A DNA stretch of 64,000 nucleotides from Methylovulum sp. Lineage in GTDB: Bacteria; Pseudomonadota; Gammaproteobacteria; Methylococcales; Methylomonadaceae. A program made the translations under genes and the position numbers. The notes under the pieces are model-generated. The model was given only the letters and a program-made list of their open reading frames with translations. It was not told where the DNA came from and made no database searches. The stretch is taken from contig JAQTQZ010000009.1 of the NCBI GenBank assembly GCA_028712695.1, positions 1 to 64,000 on the forward strand, in the 5' to 3' direction. Positions 17,939 through 27,032 of this stretch are shown here, one piece after another (within the stretch, counting starts at the first letter, position 1; every line of letters starts with the position of its first letter).

Positions 17939-18327
17939 GGTTTTTTAAATACCCAAAATTTGCAGACGGTGAAATTACTTAGCACCAACAGAAGCTCAAT
18001 CATCGCTTTTAAATTGATCGTGTAAAAAGACGTGGCCGAATAGTCATTTAACAGTTGTAAAAGGATGGTTGATAATCCGGTGTTGATTAACCACAAGCCT
18101 AAATAACGCAACGCTGAATATTTGACACGCGCCAAAGAATACCTAAATGTCCAAATATGGTTGAGGCCATAAGCGGTGATTGCCCCAGCTGCCCGCGCCG
18201 GAACGTTGGCAATGGCTATCGGCAGTTGCAGCCAAAGATGCAGGCCCGCAAACAGCGACACATCAACCACATAAGCGACACCCCCGCTAAAAAGATAACG
18301 CAGAAACGCGTGTGCTGTCGTTTTCAT
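17935..18327 (-). CDS. GtrA-family membrane protein
   Basis: 130 residues with four predicted membrane helices: FLRYLFSGGVAYVVDVSLFAGL, a second helix around LPIAIANVPARAAGAITAY, then NHIWTF, which carries the conserved Asn-x-x-Trp-Thr-Phe of GtrA, and a final helix ending NFTVCKFWVFKK. GtrA proteins translocate polyprenyl-linked glucose or related sugars across the inner membrane. Overlaps the large membrane protein upstream and the GT2 downstream by four bases each, marking a three-gene operon. Confidence 0.88.
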   Translation of the reverse strand: MKTTAHAFLRYLFSGGVAYVVDVSLFAGLHLWLQLPIAIANVPARAAGAITAYGLNHIWTFRYSLARVKYSALRYLGLWLINTGLSTILLQLLNDYSATSFYTINLKAMIELLLVLSNFTVCKFWVFKKP

Positions 18328-20822
18328 TGCTGATCCAAGGCACGGGTGAAACTGTGTTGTGGATAATCGTTACGCAACCGCTGTTCTAAGGCAAGCGCGG
18401 CTTCCGGTTGGCTGTCCAGACGCTGTAACCGCGCCAAAGTGTAAAGGCTCTCCGGTAGCCAATAGCCGGAATAGTGGCCAATCAATTTTTGGTAACGTTG
18501 TTTGGCAACCGGCCTATCGCCTGCCAGCTCATGCGCCTTAGCCGCCCAAAACAAGGCTTCCTCTTGCGCGGCCGGGCTACTGCGGCGGCCTTCGATACGG
18601 TCAAAGTCTATGGCGGCGGCTTGATAATCTTGGCGGTTCATGGCTTGCCAACCGCTGCGATAATAACGTTCGGGGTTGTTTTGATACGCATAAAGATTGA
18701 TTCCAGCCAATACAACTAGCCATATTAACAAAGCCTTACCGGTAGCTGAAGGCAAGCTTAGTTTGCGTGGCTGCGTGGTTCTCCGTATCTGTAACAATAA
18801 ATATCCCAATATCACACAAACCGCAAAAATACTGGCGATTTGCCCCCAACGTCCGATTAATGTAGTGCCATATACCAGCTCGACCCTATTATTTTCTGGC
18901 ACAACCACCATATACCCTGGGGCGGCCAAATAGATTTTGCCTTTGCCAGTCAATTGCCAGCGCGGATGAAATGCGATTTTAACCAGATGTGCCGCCCCCG
19001 GCTGGTCAGTGGTGAACACTATCCTTTCACGTTCAAAATTTAATAACTTAACCGTAGCTGCCTTGCTGGTTTTAAATGCCCGTTGATCCTCGCTATACAC
19101 CGGCCAATAATCAACCTTGGGATAATGCTTAAACCAATTAAACGCATGTTCCATCCAGTTTTTTTTATCAATTATCTGCGCAGGCAGAGGCAAGGCTTGG
19201 ATTAATTGGCTATCAAAATTTTTTAACCGGTACACAGTGAAAGGCGAAGATTCGGCAAGTTTCTGAAATAACGGACTTTTATCAAAGTCCGTCTTGGCTT
19301 CGTCGCTACGCACCAAAACTTCATTGGCATGCAACAAATTCATATGTGGGATGGCTGACGATATATCCAGCGATGCGCTAGGAAAACGCACCAATGGCGA
19401 AGATGGCGCTTTTGAGACTTCCGATTGCAAATGGTAAATGACAGGGGCCAACAAGGCCGATTCCATATACAAACCTTCCAATACCGGACGCTGGTTTAAG
19501 AACATCGGCAAGGTTTCCAAAGCGCGGGTGGAACCTAAATCGTTATTGACCGGCGCATGTTCAAACAGCAGACGCGGAGAATCCAAGCGGCCGCTTAAGA
19601 CAGGAAACAAGACGCTTAATTTTTGCCAATTGGCTTTTTCTTCATAACCGCTATGGTTCCATGCCGACCATTGTGGGGTAAGACTGACGGCCTGATAAAG
19701 CCAGACGCCCATTAACAAAACCACGCCATGCCTTATTGGCAAGGCATAGCACCCAGTGAGCGATGACAGCCCTATCTTAAGCGCCTCACCAAACAGCCAA
19801 CCGCAAACAAGAGCGGCAAACAGCCAAACATAGGGGAAAAAACGTATATCCGCAAGGCCAATCCGGTTGGCGCTAAACCAAAAGGTCACCGCCAACATCG
19901 TGGCAGACAGCATAAACGCTAACGCTTGTTGCGCCGAAGATGGCCATTGTTTACGAATGGCCGGAAAACAATAAAAAATGCCACCCACCAAACCTGTCAA
20001 TAAAACCGGCCACAGCGTTTTCGGCAAAAAATCATGCCAATCATTTGCCATAAACGCGCCATCGTTTGGGATGGTCAACCCGTGCATTTCCAGCAATGGC
20101 CACAACCAACCCGCTAATAGGCAAAATGCCAAGGTATGGGTTAATGTCAAAAAACGCAGGGTCACTTTAAAATTGCCACAAAACAGCAAAAAAAGACTGC
20201 TAAAACCGGTGATCAATAACGCATAGCCGTGGGAAAATCCGGTCGCCGCCTCTAACAAGCCACCTAACACCCAGAAATATCGGCCTTGTAAAGCTTTAAT
20301 CCACACCGCTAACGTCAATAACGAAAACAACATGCCGTAACTGTAAGCAAATTCGCCCGCCAAAATTGACAGCAAGTTGCCGCCCCAAATGGAGTTTTGT
20401 TCGTGCAGCAAAAACGCAAGTGTGGCAATGCTTGCAAACAAGCCAGCAATGCGGCTAAAACCAAAACAAAATAGGCTTAATAGATAAACACTGGCAGGCA
20501 TGACTATAGCGGCTGCAAATACCGCCCATTTAAATGCCAGAGCAAACGGCAGCCATTGGTTGAGCAAAAAAATAACAATGAACGGCAACGGAAAGTAATA
20601 GGACAAAAACGGTAGGCCACCAAACACTTCAGGTAGCCACTGGGTCAGGCCGTGCTGGGGGAAATATTGGCAAAACTGGTAGGCATAAAATACATGCGAG
20701 GCGGTATCGCCCCCCGTAGGCAAATGATTAAGGCTAAGCCAATAGGGATTTAAAACGCCAATAGGTGCATACAGCAGGAACAATAGGATAAATAAGCCCA
20801 GCCAATAGCGATATGAACGCAT
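18324..20822 (-). CDS. Large integral membrane protein (6-pyruvoyl-tetrahydropterin-synthase-related membrane family) with TPR-like tail
   Basis: 832 residues from ATG 20822; the frame stays open 39 codons further upstream but that part runs toward gmk. It has about a dozen hydrophobic helices, starting RYWLGLFILLFLLYAP, and the motif TGGDTASHVFYAYQF common to multi-spanning proteins of the PTPS-related and glycosyltransferase-C-like group. A globular periplasmic portion follows, and the last 100 residues contain TPR-like helices (EEALFWAAKAHELAGD, ESLYTLARLQRLD). Likely acts on lipid-linked sugars together with GtrA and GT2; the exact reaction is unknown. Confidence 0.7.
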   Translation of the reverse strand: MRSYRYWLGLFILLFLLYAPIGVLNPYWLSLNHLPTGGDTASHVFYAYQFCQYFPQHGLTQWLPEVFGGLPFLSYYFPLPFIVIFLLNQWLPFALAFKWAVFAAAIVMPASVYLLSLFCFGFSRIAGLFASIATLAFLLHEQNSIWGGNLLSILAGEFAYSYGMLFSLLTLAVWIKALQGRYFWVLGGLLEAATGFSHGYALLITGFSSLFLLFCGNFKVTLRFLTLTHTLAFCLLAGWLWPLLEMHGLTIPNDGAFMANDWHDFLPKTLWPVLLTGLVGGIFYCFPAIRKQWPSSAQQALAFMLSATMLAVTFWFSANRIGLADIRFFPYVWLFAALVCGWLFGEALKIGLSSLTGCYALPIRHGVVLLMGVWLYQAVSLTPQWSAWNHSGYEEKANWQKLSVLFPVLSGRLDSPRLLFEHAPVNNDLGSTRALETLPMFLNQRPVLEGLYMESALLAPVIYHLQSEVSKAPSSPLVRFPSASLDISSAIPHMNLLHANEVLVRSDEAKTDFDKSPLFQKLAESSPFTVYRLKNFDSQLIQALPLPAQIIDKKNWMEHAFNWFKHYPKVDYWPVYSEDQRAFKTSKAATVKLLNFERERIVFTTDQPGAAHLVKIAFHPRWQLTGKGKIYLAAPGYMVVVPENNRVELVYGTTLIGRWGQIASIFAVCVILGYLLLQIRRTTQPRKLSLPSATGKALLIWLVVLAGINLYAYQNNPERYYRSGWQAMNRQDYQAAAIDFDRIEGRRSSPAAQEEALFWAAKAHELAGDRPVAKQRYQKLIGHYSGYWLPESLYTLARLQRLDSQPEAALALEQRLRNDYPQHSFTRALDQQ

Positions 20823-20953
20823 GAAATCCCTTGATAATGGCTTAAAATAGAAAAAAGTTCGCGTAAGCATAGCGCAAAATCGTCCTGCAGTTGCCACACC
20901 GTGTTTGGCAGTTGTCTTTATCAAAACCTTTATCCACAAATCGCGTGATTTCC

Positions 20954-21568
20954 ATGACTACCGGAAAACTTTACATCATTTCAGCACCCTCGGGTGCCGG
21001 AAAAACCAGCTTGGTCAAGCAATTACTGGCCGAGGTACCTCAGCTTGCCGTCTCCATTTCACATACGACCCGCGCCATGCGGCCCGGTGAGATAAATGGG
21101 CAGGACTATTTTTTTATCTCCGTAGAACAATTTCAGGCTTTGTTGGCAAAACAGGCCTTCCTTGAACACGCCCAAGTTTTTGACAATTTTTACGGTACGG
21201 CACAACAAACGGCCGTCGACCATCTTAATGAGGGGCTAGATGTGATTCTGGAAATTGATTGGCAGGGCGCAAGGCAAATCAAAGAACGGTTGCCAGACGC
21301 GGTGGCCATTTTTATTTTGCCGCCCTCCACCGCCGTTTTGCAACAGCGCCTGACAGCTCGCGGGCAAGATGACGTGGCAGTTATTGCCCGCCGTATGCGC
21401 GATGCCGTCGCCGAAATGCAGCATTACTGCGAATTTGACTATCTTGTGGTCAATGATGACTTTGCCATCGCGTTAACGGAATTAAAAAGCATCATCGTGG
21501 CGAACCGTTTGACCATAGACAGGCAACAATCGGCTTTGCAACCATTGCTCACCGCTTTGCTAGCGTAA
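20954..21568 (+). CDS. gmk: Guanylate kinase
   Basis: 204 residues from ATG 20954; an upstream in-frame ATG at 20891 would add 21 residues not typical of the family. The enzyme converts GMP and ATP to GDP and ADP. Motifs: ISAPSGAGKTSL (Walker A, residues 9-19), SHTTRAMRPGE (GMP binding), DYFFISVEQF, and EIDWQGARQIKERLP. Length matches the usual 200-210. Transcribed divergently from the membrane-protein operon. A decayed second copy lies at 12517-12757. rimO follows 67 bases downstream. Confidence 0.95.
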   Translation: MTTGKLYIISAPSGAGKTSLVKQLLAEVPQLAVSISHTTRAMRPGEINGQDYFFISVEQFQALLAKQAFLEHAQVFDNFYGTAQQTAVDHLNEGLDVILEIDWQGARQIKERLPDAVAIFILPPSTAVLQQRLTARGQDDVAVIARRMRDAVAEMQHYCEFDYLVVNDDFAIALTELKSIIVANRLTIDRQQSALQPLLTALLA

Positions 21569-21635
21569 TTCACCGTAAGCCGCCGCCTGCAAGTGCTAAA
21601 ATACTCCCTTTATAACAGAGACTTCGATTAAATCT

Positions 21636-22949
21636 ATGACACATATTCCAACGATTGGCTTTATCAGCCTAGGTTGCCCTAAAGCGCTGGTCGATAGCGA
21701 GCGTATCTTAACCAAACTCCGCTCCGAGGGGTATAACATTTCGCCGACGTATCAGGATGCCGATCTGGTCGTGGTGAACACCTGCGGCTTTATTGATGCG
21801 GCGGTTGAAGAATCGCTGGACAGTATCGGCGAAGCGTTGGCTGAAAACGGCAAGGTAATTGTCACCGGTTGTTTGGGTGCAAGGGAAGCGGAAATTCGGG
21901 CGCGTCATCCGCAGGTTTTAAAAGTGACGGGTGCGCACGCGTTGGACGAGGTCGTGGCTTCGGTGCATGAGCATTTACCGCCCCGCCATGACCCGTTCAC
22001 CAGCTTGTTGCCGCCGCAAGGGATAAAACTGACGCCTAACCATTATGCGTATCTAAAAATTTCGGAAGGCTGCAACCATCGCTGCACCTTTTGCATTATC
22101 CCGTCGATGCGCGGCGACTTGGTCAGTCGGCCCGTTGACGATGTGTTACTGGAGGCTGAACGCTTGGCTAATGCAGGTGTTAAAGAATTGTTGGTAGTCT
22201 CACAAGACACTAGCGCCTACGGGCTGGATCTGAAGTATCAAAGCTGTGATTGGAAAGGCCGTTCGGTTAAAACCCGCTTTTATGATTTAGCGCAAGCCTT
22301 GGGTGATTTGGGCATTTGGATACGGCTGCATTATGTGTACCCTTATCCGCATGTTGACGACGTGATCCCACTCATGGCTGAAGGGAAAATCCTGCCGTAT
22401 CTGGATATTCCTTTTCAACATGCCAATAGCCGTATCCTTAAGCTAATGAAACGCCCAGCAGCGACACAAAACAATCTGGAACGGATTAGGGCATGGCGGA
22501 ACATTTGCCCTGATATTACCTTGCGCAGCACATTTATTGTCGGTTTTCCCGGTGAAACTGAGCAAGAATTTGAGGAACTGTTGAATTTCTTGAGCGAGGC
22601 CCAGTTGGACCGGGTCGGCTGCTTTGCTTATTCACCGGTAAAAGGGGCTGTCGCTAATGAGTTGCCGGATGCCGTACCAGAATCGGTTAAGCAAGAACGT
22701 CTAGCGCGTTTTATGGCGCATCAGGCGGTTATTAGTGCCGAGCGCTTACAACGGCGCGTGGGCAGGATTGAAACTGTTTTAATTGATGAAGTTGTCGCTG
22801 AAGGTGCGGTGGCAAGAAGCAAAGCAGATGCGCCAGAAATTGACGGTCAAGTATTTATTGACGGGGCGACGCATCTTAAAGTAGGCGACTTTGTTGATGT
22901 GGAATTGGAGGAAGCGGATGAGTATGATTTGTGGGGGCATTTGATTTAG
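21636..22949 (+). CDS. rimO: Ribosomal protein uS12 methylthiotransferase RimO
   Basis: 437 residues. Radical-SAM enzyme that methylthiolates an aspartate of ribosomal protein S12. The N-terminal domain has [14 protein letters not shown] and VVNTCGFI with the second cluster's cysteines, then GCLGARE. The radical-SAM Cys triad is C146-C150-C153 (CNHRCTFC), followed by IPSMRG. A C-terminal TRAM-like region ([19 protein letters not shown]) is present. Full length for the family. Followed by a clear intrinsic terminator. Confidence 0.96.
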   Translation: MTHIPTIGFISLGCPKALVDSERILTKLRSEGYNISPTYQDADLVVVNTCGFIDAAVEESLDSIGEALAENGKVIVTGCLGAREAEIRARHPQVLKVTGAHALDEVVASVHEHLPPRHDPFTSLLPPQGIKLTPNHYAYLKISEGCNHRCTFCIIPSMRGDLVSRPVDDVLLEAERLANAGVKELLVVSQDTSAYGLDLKYQSCDWKGRSVKTRFYDLAQALGDLGIWIRLHYVYPYPHVDDVIPLMAEGKILPYLDIPFQHANSRILKLMKRPAATQNNLERIRAWRNICPDITLRSTFIVGFPGETEQEFEELLNFLSEAQLDRVGCFAYSPVKGAVANELPDAVPESVKQERLARFMAHQAVISAERLQRRVGRIETVLIDEVVAEGAVARSKADAPEIDGQVFIDGATHLKVGDFVDVELEEADEYDLWGHLI

Positions 22950-22990
22950 CACACCCTGCTTGGCAAACCAGCAACCAATCGCCAGAAACA

Positions 22991-23020
22991 AAAAAACCCA
23001 GCTTTTTAGCTGGGTTTTTT
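22991..23020 (+). terminator. Intrinsic terminator after rimO
   Basis: AAAAAACCCAGC, loop TTTTTA, GCTGGGTTTTTT: a 12-bp inverted repeat whose GC part ends in a T-run. The symmetric A/T flanks make it bidirectional, so it could also end the minus-strand lipoprotein transcript. Confidence 0.9.
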
Positions 23021-23050
23021 TGTCTTGCAAGAATTCTGATTTAACTCAGA

Positions 23051-23164
23051 TTAAAGTTCGATAGAGCTAGAAACTTTTTGTTTTGAACCGTCTGGATCAT
23101 CCATACAGCCAGATAAGCCAACAACCATCATTGCCATAGCCAAAAGTGCTAAAATTTTCTTCAT
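23051..23164 (-). CDS. Short lipoprotein
   Basis: 37 residues. The sequence starts MKKILALLAMAMMVVGLSGC, a signal peptide ending in the lipobox LSGC, then a short polar tail (MDDPDGSKQKVSS...). The ATG at 23164 is preceded by GGAGG eight bases upstream, which strongly supports translation. After processing only about 18 residues would remain as an acylated peptide. Function unknown; entericidin-like or small envelope lipoproteins are possible parallels. It stands alone between rimO (opposite strand) and the HTTM gene. Confidence 0.8.
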   Translation of the reverse strand: MKKILALLAMAMMVVGLSGCMDDPDGSKQKVSSSIEL

Positions 23165-23290
23165 AATATTATCCTCCAAATGGGTTTAAATTATTTTATT
23201 TATTGTGCGTCAATGAATGAAAGCACGGACAATTTATATCATGACTGGAATACCGATGCAATAATTAAGTCATTTGCCCATTTTCAGTAT

Positions 23291-25192
23291 TTATAGGGAA
23301 TTGATGTTATTGGGCAAATCGTAAGAGATTATGTTATCTGCCCATTTTACCGTTCCGATGTTAGTCCAAGGCGATAAAAAGTTGCGGTGCAACTGGTCAT
23401 AAACCCAATAAGAAGGCGCATCAATCCGCTTCATCTTGATGGTAAACTCGGCATTGTTAAGGTTTAAACCGATTTTTTGCCCCCAAAATGCGGTGACTTT
23501 CATAATGAATTTTTGCAGCCGGGTGTTATCAATAGTCGGCGTCACAGCAATATTAGCCCACATGGAATGCACCCTCCCCCAGTTAGGGGCCAGTAATCGC
23601 CCTTGTTCATTAACAAACGGTAGCCATTGTTCGTTGCCATCCTTATCCTTATAGGTAATCGCAAGGATATGGTCATAACCGGCAAAATGGTCATGCAAAT
23701 AAAGCGCATGCGGGGCAATACCCAAAAAGGTCTGGGATACCATCAATAGCGCATTACTGCCCTTGGTTAGGGTAGCCGTGACAACATTATCCTTGGTTCC
23801 AACCTTGAACCGATACATTAAGCCATAATGAATTGTGCTGTTCAGTTGCAAAATGACAATAGCGATGAGTATTTTGGCCAGTTTTCTCGAAAAGGCTTTA
23901 GGTTTTTGGCGGGCAGCGCATTCAAAAAGCTGGTGGAACCAAGCGTCACTTTGCAGTTTTGCTGCAGTAAGACATTCTGACGAACAAATAATGCGGTTAC
24001 GATTATCGGCAATGGCGCGGTATTTCTTTACTGCGTACTGGTAAATACCAGGCAAACCTAAAATAAAGCCCGCAGGCAGCAAGTAGCCCATTTTCAGGCA
24101 AATTTGCCGATAGGTGTCAACCCCTGAATATAACCGACCAGCGCTGTCCAACGCGTACAAGTCGGTCAGCAACGTGTCCTGGCTGATAGCCGCAAGCGCA
24201 GGGTATTCCGCTGCGTATGCTTGGGCGCTTTTAAAGTCGATTCGGTTAAAAATATCAAAATGATTAATGGTAAGGACAGTGCGGTTACACAAAGGGCACT
24301 GCTGGTCATAAAAAACAGTAAGGGCTGGCTGTTTGGCGACAATCCACCCACCCAATTTACGCCACCAGTTAAAAGGCACCAGTAAGCTATAAAACATCAA
24401 CATGCCCATCCCAAATGGATAAATATTTAGCGATAAGGTAATGCCAAGGTGCAAGCCCAAACCAATAAACAAATACACGGCGCGTAGCCGACGATGGGCA
24501 AATAAAAACAGGAAGGAGAACTGAAACACCAAAATGGTATAACCAATCGTTTTCTGTAACAGCTCATTATTAAGGAAGATCGACATATCAAGCGCCGATA
24601 CATAATAAGGCTGGGTCGATGGCAACCAAGCACCCAAACCGTTACGCCAGTGCTCGGCAAACAACTTGTGGATAGCAGAATCAAAATAAAGAAAACCAAG
24701 GCAAATAGCGACAGGCAGGTAATACGCCAATACAGTGGCTGTTTGTTTAGGGTAATTATTGTAATGCATGAACGGTGTGCTGAGTTTATGCCTGAGATTA
24801 TCTAGTGAAAAGGCGCGGTCACCGGGCATTAACATCAAAAAGAATCCGGCACCGATCATAAACAAATCGAAACCACCATCAAAATCGCGTTGCATGGACG
24901 TGAAGTTAACAAAAACTATCCAGAAAAGGTAATTGCTAATGACAGCGAACTGATAGCGATAGCCGACAACTATAAAACTGGCAACAATTCCCCAAAGGCA
25001 CAGGAAAAAAGGAATACTGGGAAACTCAACATCTATATAAGGGATGGGATCGAAGATCAGATGGCTAAAATAATACAAGAAAAAAATTTCCTGTAAGGTA
25101 ACCAACCCATACAGTATGCGAAACAAACCGATACCGGTGACAGGAGCTTGTTTGTCAAGAAGCTCAAGAATTTTAGAGGATAATTTATACAT
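23291..25192 (-). CDS. HTTM-domain membrane protein fused to a DCC thiol-oxidoreductase domain
   Basis: 633 residues. Residues 1-285 form the HTTM (horizontally transferred transmembrane) domain related to vitamin-K-dependent gamma-carboxylase, with many helices and the segment FLYFDSAIHKLFAEHWRNG. The DCC domain (DUF393) begins near 290 with VFYDQQCPLCNR, giving C299-x-x-C302. A C-terminal globular part of about 180 residues follows (LYLHDHFAGYDH...). The CxxC suggests thiol-disulfide activity at the membrane; substrate unknown. A small membrane-protein gene precedes it on the same strand after a gap of 139 bases. Confidence 0.85.
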   Translation of the reverse strand: MYKLSSKILELLDKQAPVTGIGLFRILYGLVTLQEIFFLYYFSHLIFDPIPYIDVEFPSIPFFLCLWGIVASFIVVGYRYQFAVISNYLFWIVFVNFTSMQRDFDGGFDLFMIGAGFFLMLMPGDRAFSLDNLRHKLSTPFMHYNNYPKQTATVLAYYLPVAICLGFLYFDSAIHKLFAEHWRNGLGAWLPSTQPYYVSALDMSIFLNNELLQKTIGYTILVFQFSFLFLFAHRRLRAVYLFIGLGLHLGITLSLNIYPFGMGMLMFYSLLVPFNWWRKLGGWIVAKQPALTVFYDQQCPLCNRTVLTINHFDIFNRIDFKSAQAYAAEYPALAAISQDTLLTDLYALDSAGRLYSGVDTYRQICLKMGYLLPAGFILGLPGIYQYAVKKYRAIADNRNRIICSSECLTAAKLQSDAWFHQLFECAARQKPKAFSRKLAKILIAIVILQLNSTIHYGLMYRFKVGTKDNVVTATLTKGSNALLMVSQTFLGIAPHALYLHDHFAGYDHILAITYKDKDGNEQWLPFVNEQGRLLAPNWGRVHSMWANIAVTPTIDNTRLQKFIMKVTAFWGQKIGLNLNNAEFTIKMKRIDAPSYWVYDQLHRNFLSPWTNIGTVKWADNIISYDLPNNINSL

Positions 25193-25331
25193 TTCAATAG
25201 TTAAAGAAAATATATAAAGTATAAAATAAATGTGGGATTTAAAGCAGTGAAATATTCAGATAAAACTAAGGCCGCTACCTATTACTGAAATAGATAACGG
25301 CCTTAAGTACAAATTTGATCTAATGATCGAC

Positions 25332-25463
25332 TTATTTTTCGTCGTCTGGATGCTCAGCGAATACCCATTTTACTAAGGCATAAATAGCACCTATAACAAC
25401 AACCGCACCGACCATGCCAGCTGGCTCTTTTAACATTGAAGTGAGATCTAAGATGAACCCCAT
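25332..25463 (-). CDS. Small single-span membrane protein
   Basis: 43 residues from ATG 25463 to TAA 25332. After a short polar N-terminus (MGFILDLTSMLKEPAG) one hydrophobic helix (MVGAVVVIGAIYALVKWVF) is followed by a charged tail (AEHPDDEK). A purine-rich AGGTAGGA sequence lies upstream as a possible ribosome site. No family recognised. It may belong to the many short inner-membrane proteins of bacteria; coding is supported by the amphipathic layout and the ribosome site only. Confidence 0.6.
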   Translation of the reverse strand: MGFILDLTSMLKEPAGMVGAVVVIGAIYALVKWVFAEHPDDEK

Positions 25464-25799
25464 GGATGTCCTACCTGTATTTTTTGTATTTTAGAAATTG
25501 CTATATTCGTAGCAAACGGAAGTGACATAATACTTTAGGGGACATTAAAGTCAAGGCCTAATTGACAGGCAATTGAACTGGCAAGCCTAGCATTTAATAG
25601 TGCCAAAGTTGACACGATTGGGCTGTTATTATTATGCACCGAAAGGCTATCCACTGACTGCACATACACAAGCTAAATTGTGCATTAATAATGTGAAGCC
25701 TAGCCTAATACATCCTGTTAAAATTTAAAGCTCGATAGCGGGCGTGGTATAGTTTAAACTTCATAGTTCATGCTGAATGATGTTAGGAAGGGCAAAATT
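25464..25799. other. 336-base gap without a recognisable gene
   Basis: AT-rich sequence between the minus-strand small membrane gene and the plus-strand secreted protein, so it must hold divergent promoters. I see no long open frame with coding character, no tRNA, no repeat and no convincing riboswitch fold. Confidence 0.5.
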
Positions 25800-26189
25800 A
25801 TGATAAAAAAATACATTAAAATATTACCGTTGACAGCAATGTTATTTGCGTTTTCGGCACAGGCTGATGTTGCACTAAAAGATGAGTCGGATATTTTAGG
25901 GAAATGGAATTTATATGCAGAAGCCTCAAAATTAGAGGGCGAGAAAAAAAACGTGAAAGTTGAATGGGATTTCCAACCCAATGGCGTTTTACAGACAATC
26001 TCAACCGATTCCGTTGGCCGTACTAAAGAAATGAAAATAGCCATTAAGTATTCAGTCGAAAATGGCGCAATAAAAAAGCAAACAACACCAGGGAGGGAAA
26101 AATATGAATCATGCAAAGTCATTGAAAAAGATGCCAACCAAATGACCTTAAAGTGCGCATATCTTTTCTTTTTTCTAAAAAAACTATAA
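25800..26189 (+). CDS. Small secreted protein, paralogue of the gene downstream of mxaL
   Basis: 129 residues from ATG 25800; the upstream in-frame start is weaker. Signal peptide ending AQA, then DVALKDESDILGKWNLYAEA, a beta-rich body and a C-terminal KVIEKDANQMTLKC...FFLKK. It shares the layout and the G-x-W-x-L, EKD and MTLK motifs with the protein at 52012-52398, so they form a family. The fold looks lipocalin-like (one Gly-x-Trp near the N-terminus of the mature part) but this is inference. Followed 19 bases later by a membrane protein gene. Confidence 0.75.
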   Translation: MIKKYIKILPLTAMLFAFSAQADVALKDESDILGKWNLYAEASKLEGEKKNVKVEWDFQPNGVLQTISTDSVGRTKEMKIAIKYSVENGAIKKQTTPGREKYESCKVIEKDANQMTLKCAYLFFFLKKL

Positions 26190-26208
26190 TCAAAATAAAG
26201 GTGTAAAT

Positions 26209-26658
26209 ATGATTGGAGCTATAGTAATGATATTTACGGTTATCTGGGTTTACCAGTCTGCCGTAAAAGCTAAAACAGGCAATGCAATTATGTGGGTCGG
26301 TATTACAGGCGCTGTCTTTTTGGTATCGCAAGTATTTTTATACTTCCTCAATATTGATCTTTCTGACGCATTCAACGGCAAAGATATTAGCACAGAAGGT
26401 TATGAGCGCGAATTAACCAGCATTGGCGACAGAAAAAACGAAGAGGGCTTTCAAAGCTTCAGCGGCGTTTTACTCTCGGTATTTTTAGAATTAATGCCAC
26501 CTGTTATGGGCTTTTTAATCGTAGCGGTTATTCGTTTGAAATTCATCACTAAAGAGCAATTTTCTGCAGCGACTTTATTCGGCGGCACTAAAGAGCTTTT
26601 GTTCGGCGGCGTTAAAAATATCGTTGACACACTGAAACAAGGCGTCAAAAAGTCTTAA
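26209..26658 (+). CDS. Small membrane protein of unknown function
   Basis: 149 residues. Three hydrophobic segments: GAIVMIFTVIWVYQSAV, IMWVGITGAVFLVSQVFLYFL and VFLELMPPVMGFLIVAVIRL. The cytoplasmic or periplasmic parts are charged, and the tail has repeated Phe-Gly-Gly (TLFGGTKELLFGGVKN). Preceded by AAAGGTG as ribosome site and probably translated with the secreted protein 19 bases upstream. I do not recognise the family. Confidence 0.75.
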   Translation: MIGAIVMIFTVIWVYQSAVKAKTGNAIMWVGITGAVFLVSQVFLYFLNIDLSDAFNGKDISTEGYERELTSIGDRKNEEGFQSFSGVLLSVFLELMPPVMGFLIVAVIRLKFITKEQFSAATLFGGTKELLFGGVKNIVDTLKQGVKKS

Positions 26659-26680
26659 GCGTGGCAACAGGGCTATAAAT

Positions 26681-26708
26681 AAAAGCTCAAGGAAACTTGA
26701 GCTTTTTT
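26681..26708 (+). terminator. Intrinsic terminator
   Basis: AAAAGCTCAAG, loop GAAA, CTTGAGCTTTTTT: an 11-bp perfect stem with GNRA-type loop and T-run, 22 bases after the stop of the membrane gene. Being symmetric, it may also serve the minus-strand DUF2970 gene. Confidence 0.9.
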
Positions 26709-26742
26709 ATGGATAACTAACACGCTTTAAGCCATCGTTCGG

Positions 26743-26931
26743 TTATCCTAAGACCGCTGAGACCAGAAAAATTAGCCCCGCCACAAAGGCGACTGTAAAA
26801 ATTATCCCCGCAATAACATAGAGTTTCAGCTCCCCCTGCGTAAAATCTTTCTGTCGGTTTTTATCACTTTGCACACCGACAAAAGCCGACAGCACACTTT
26901 TAACCACTTGAATGATTGTTGGTTTTGACAT
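26743..26931 (-). CDS. DUF2970 family small membrane protein
   Basis: 62 residues from ATG 26931, chosen because GAGAGG precedes it; earlier in-frame ATGs are possible. SVLSAFVGVQSDKNRQKDF is the DUF2970 signature, followed by one long hydrophobic segment (VIAGIIFTVAFVAGLIFLVS). The family occurs widely in gamma- and betaproteobacteria and has no known function. Divergent from metH. Confidence 0.85.
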   Translation of the reverse strand: MSKPTIIQVVKSVLSAFVGVQSDKNRQKDFTQGELKLYVIAGIIFTVAFVAGLIFLVSAVLG

Positions 26932-27032
26932 AGTCCTCTCCATTAAATAGAGCAAAAAATAATAGTGCCTGCCCCTCTTTTACGCAATGATTATATTCAA
27001 ATATTTCTCTCCAACTTTAACCCTTATCCATC

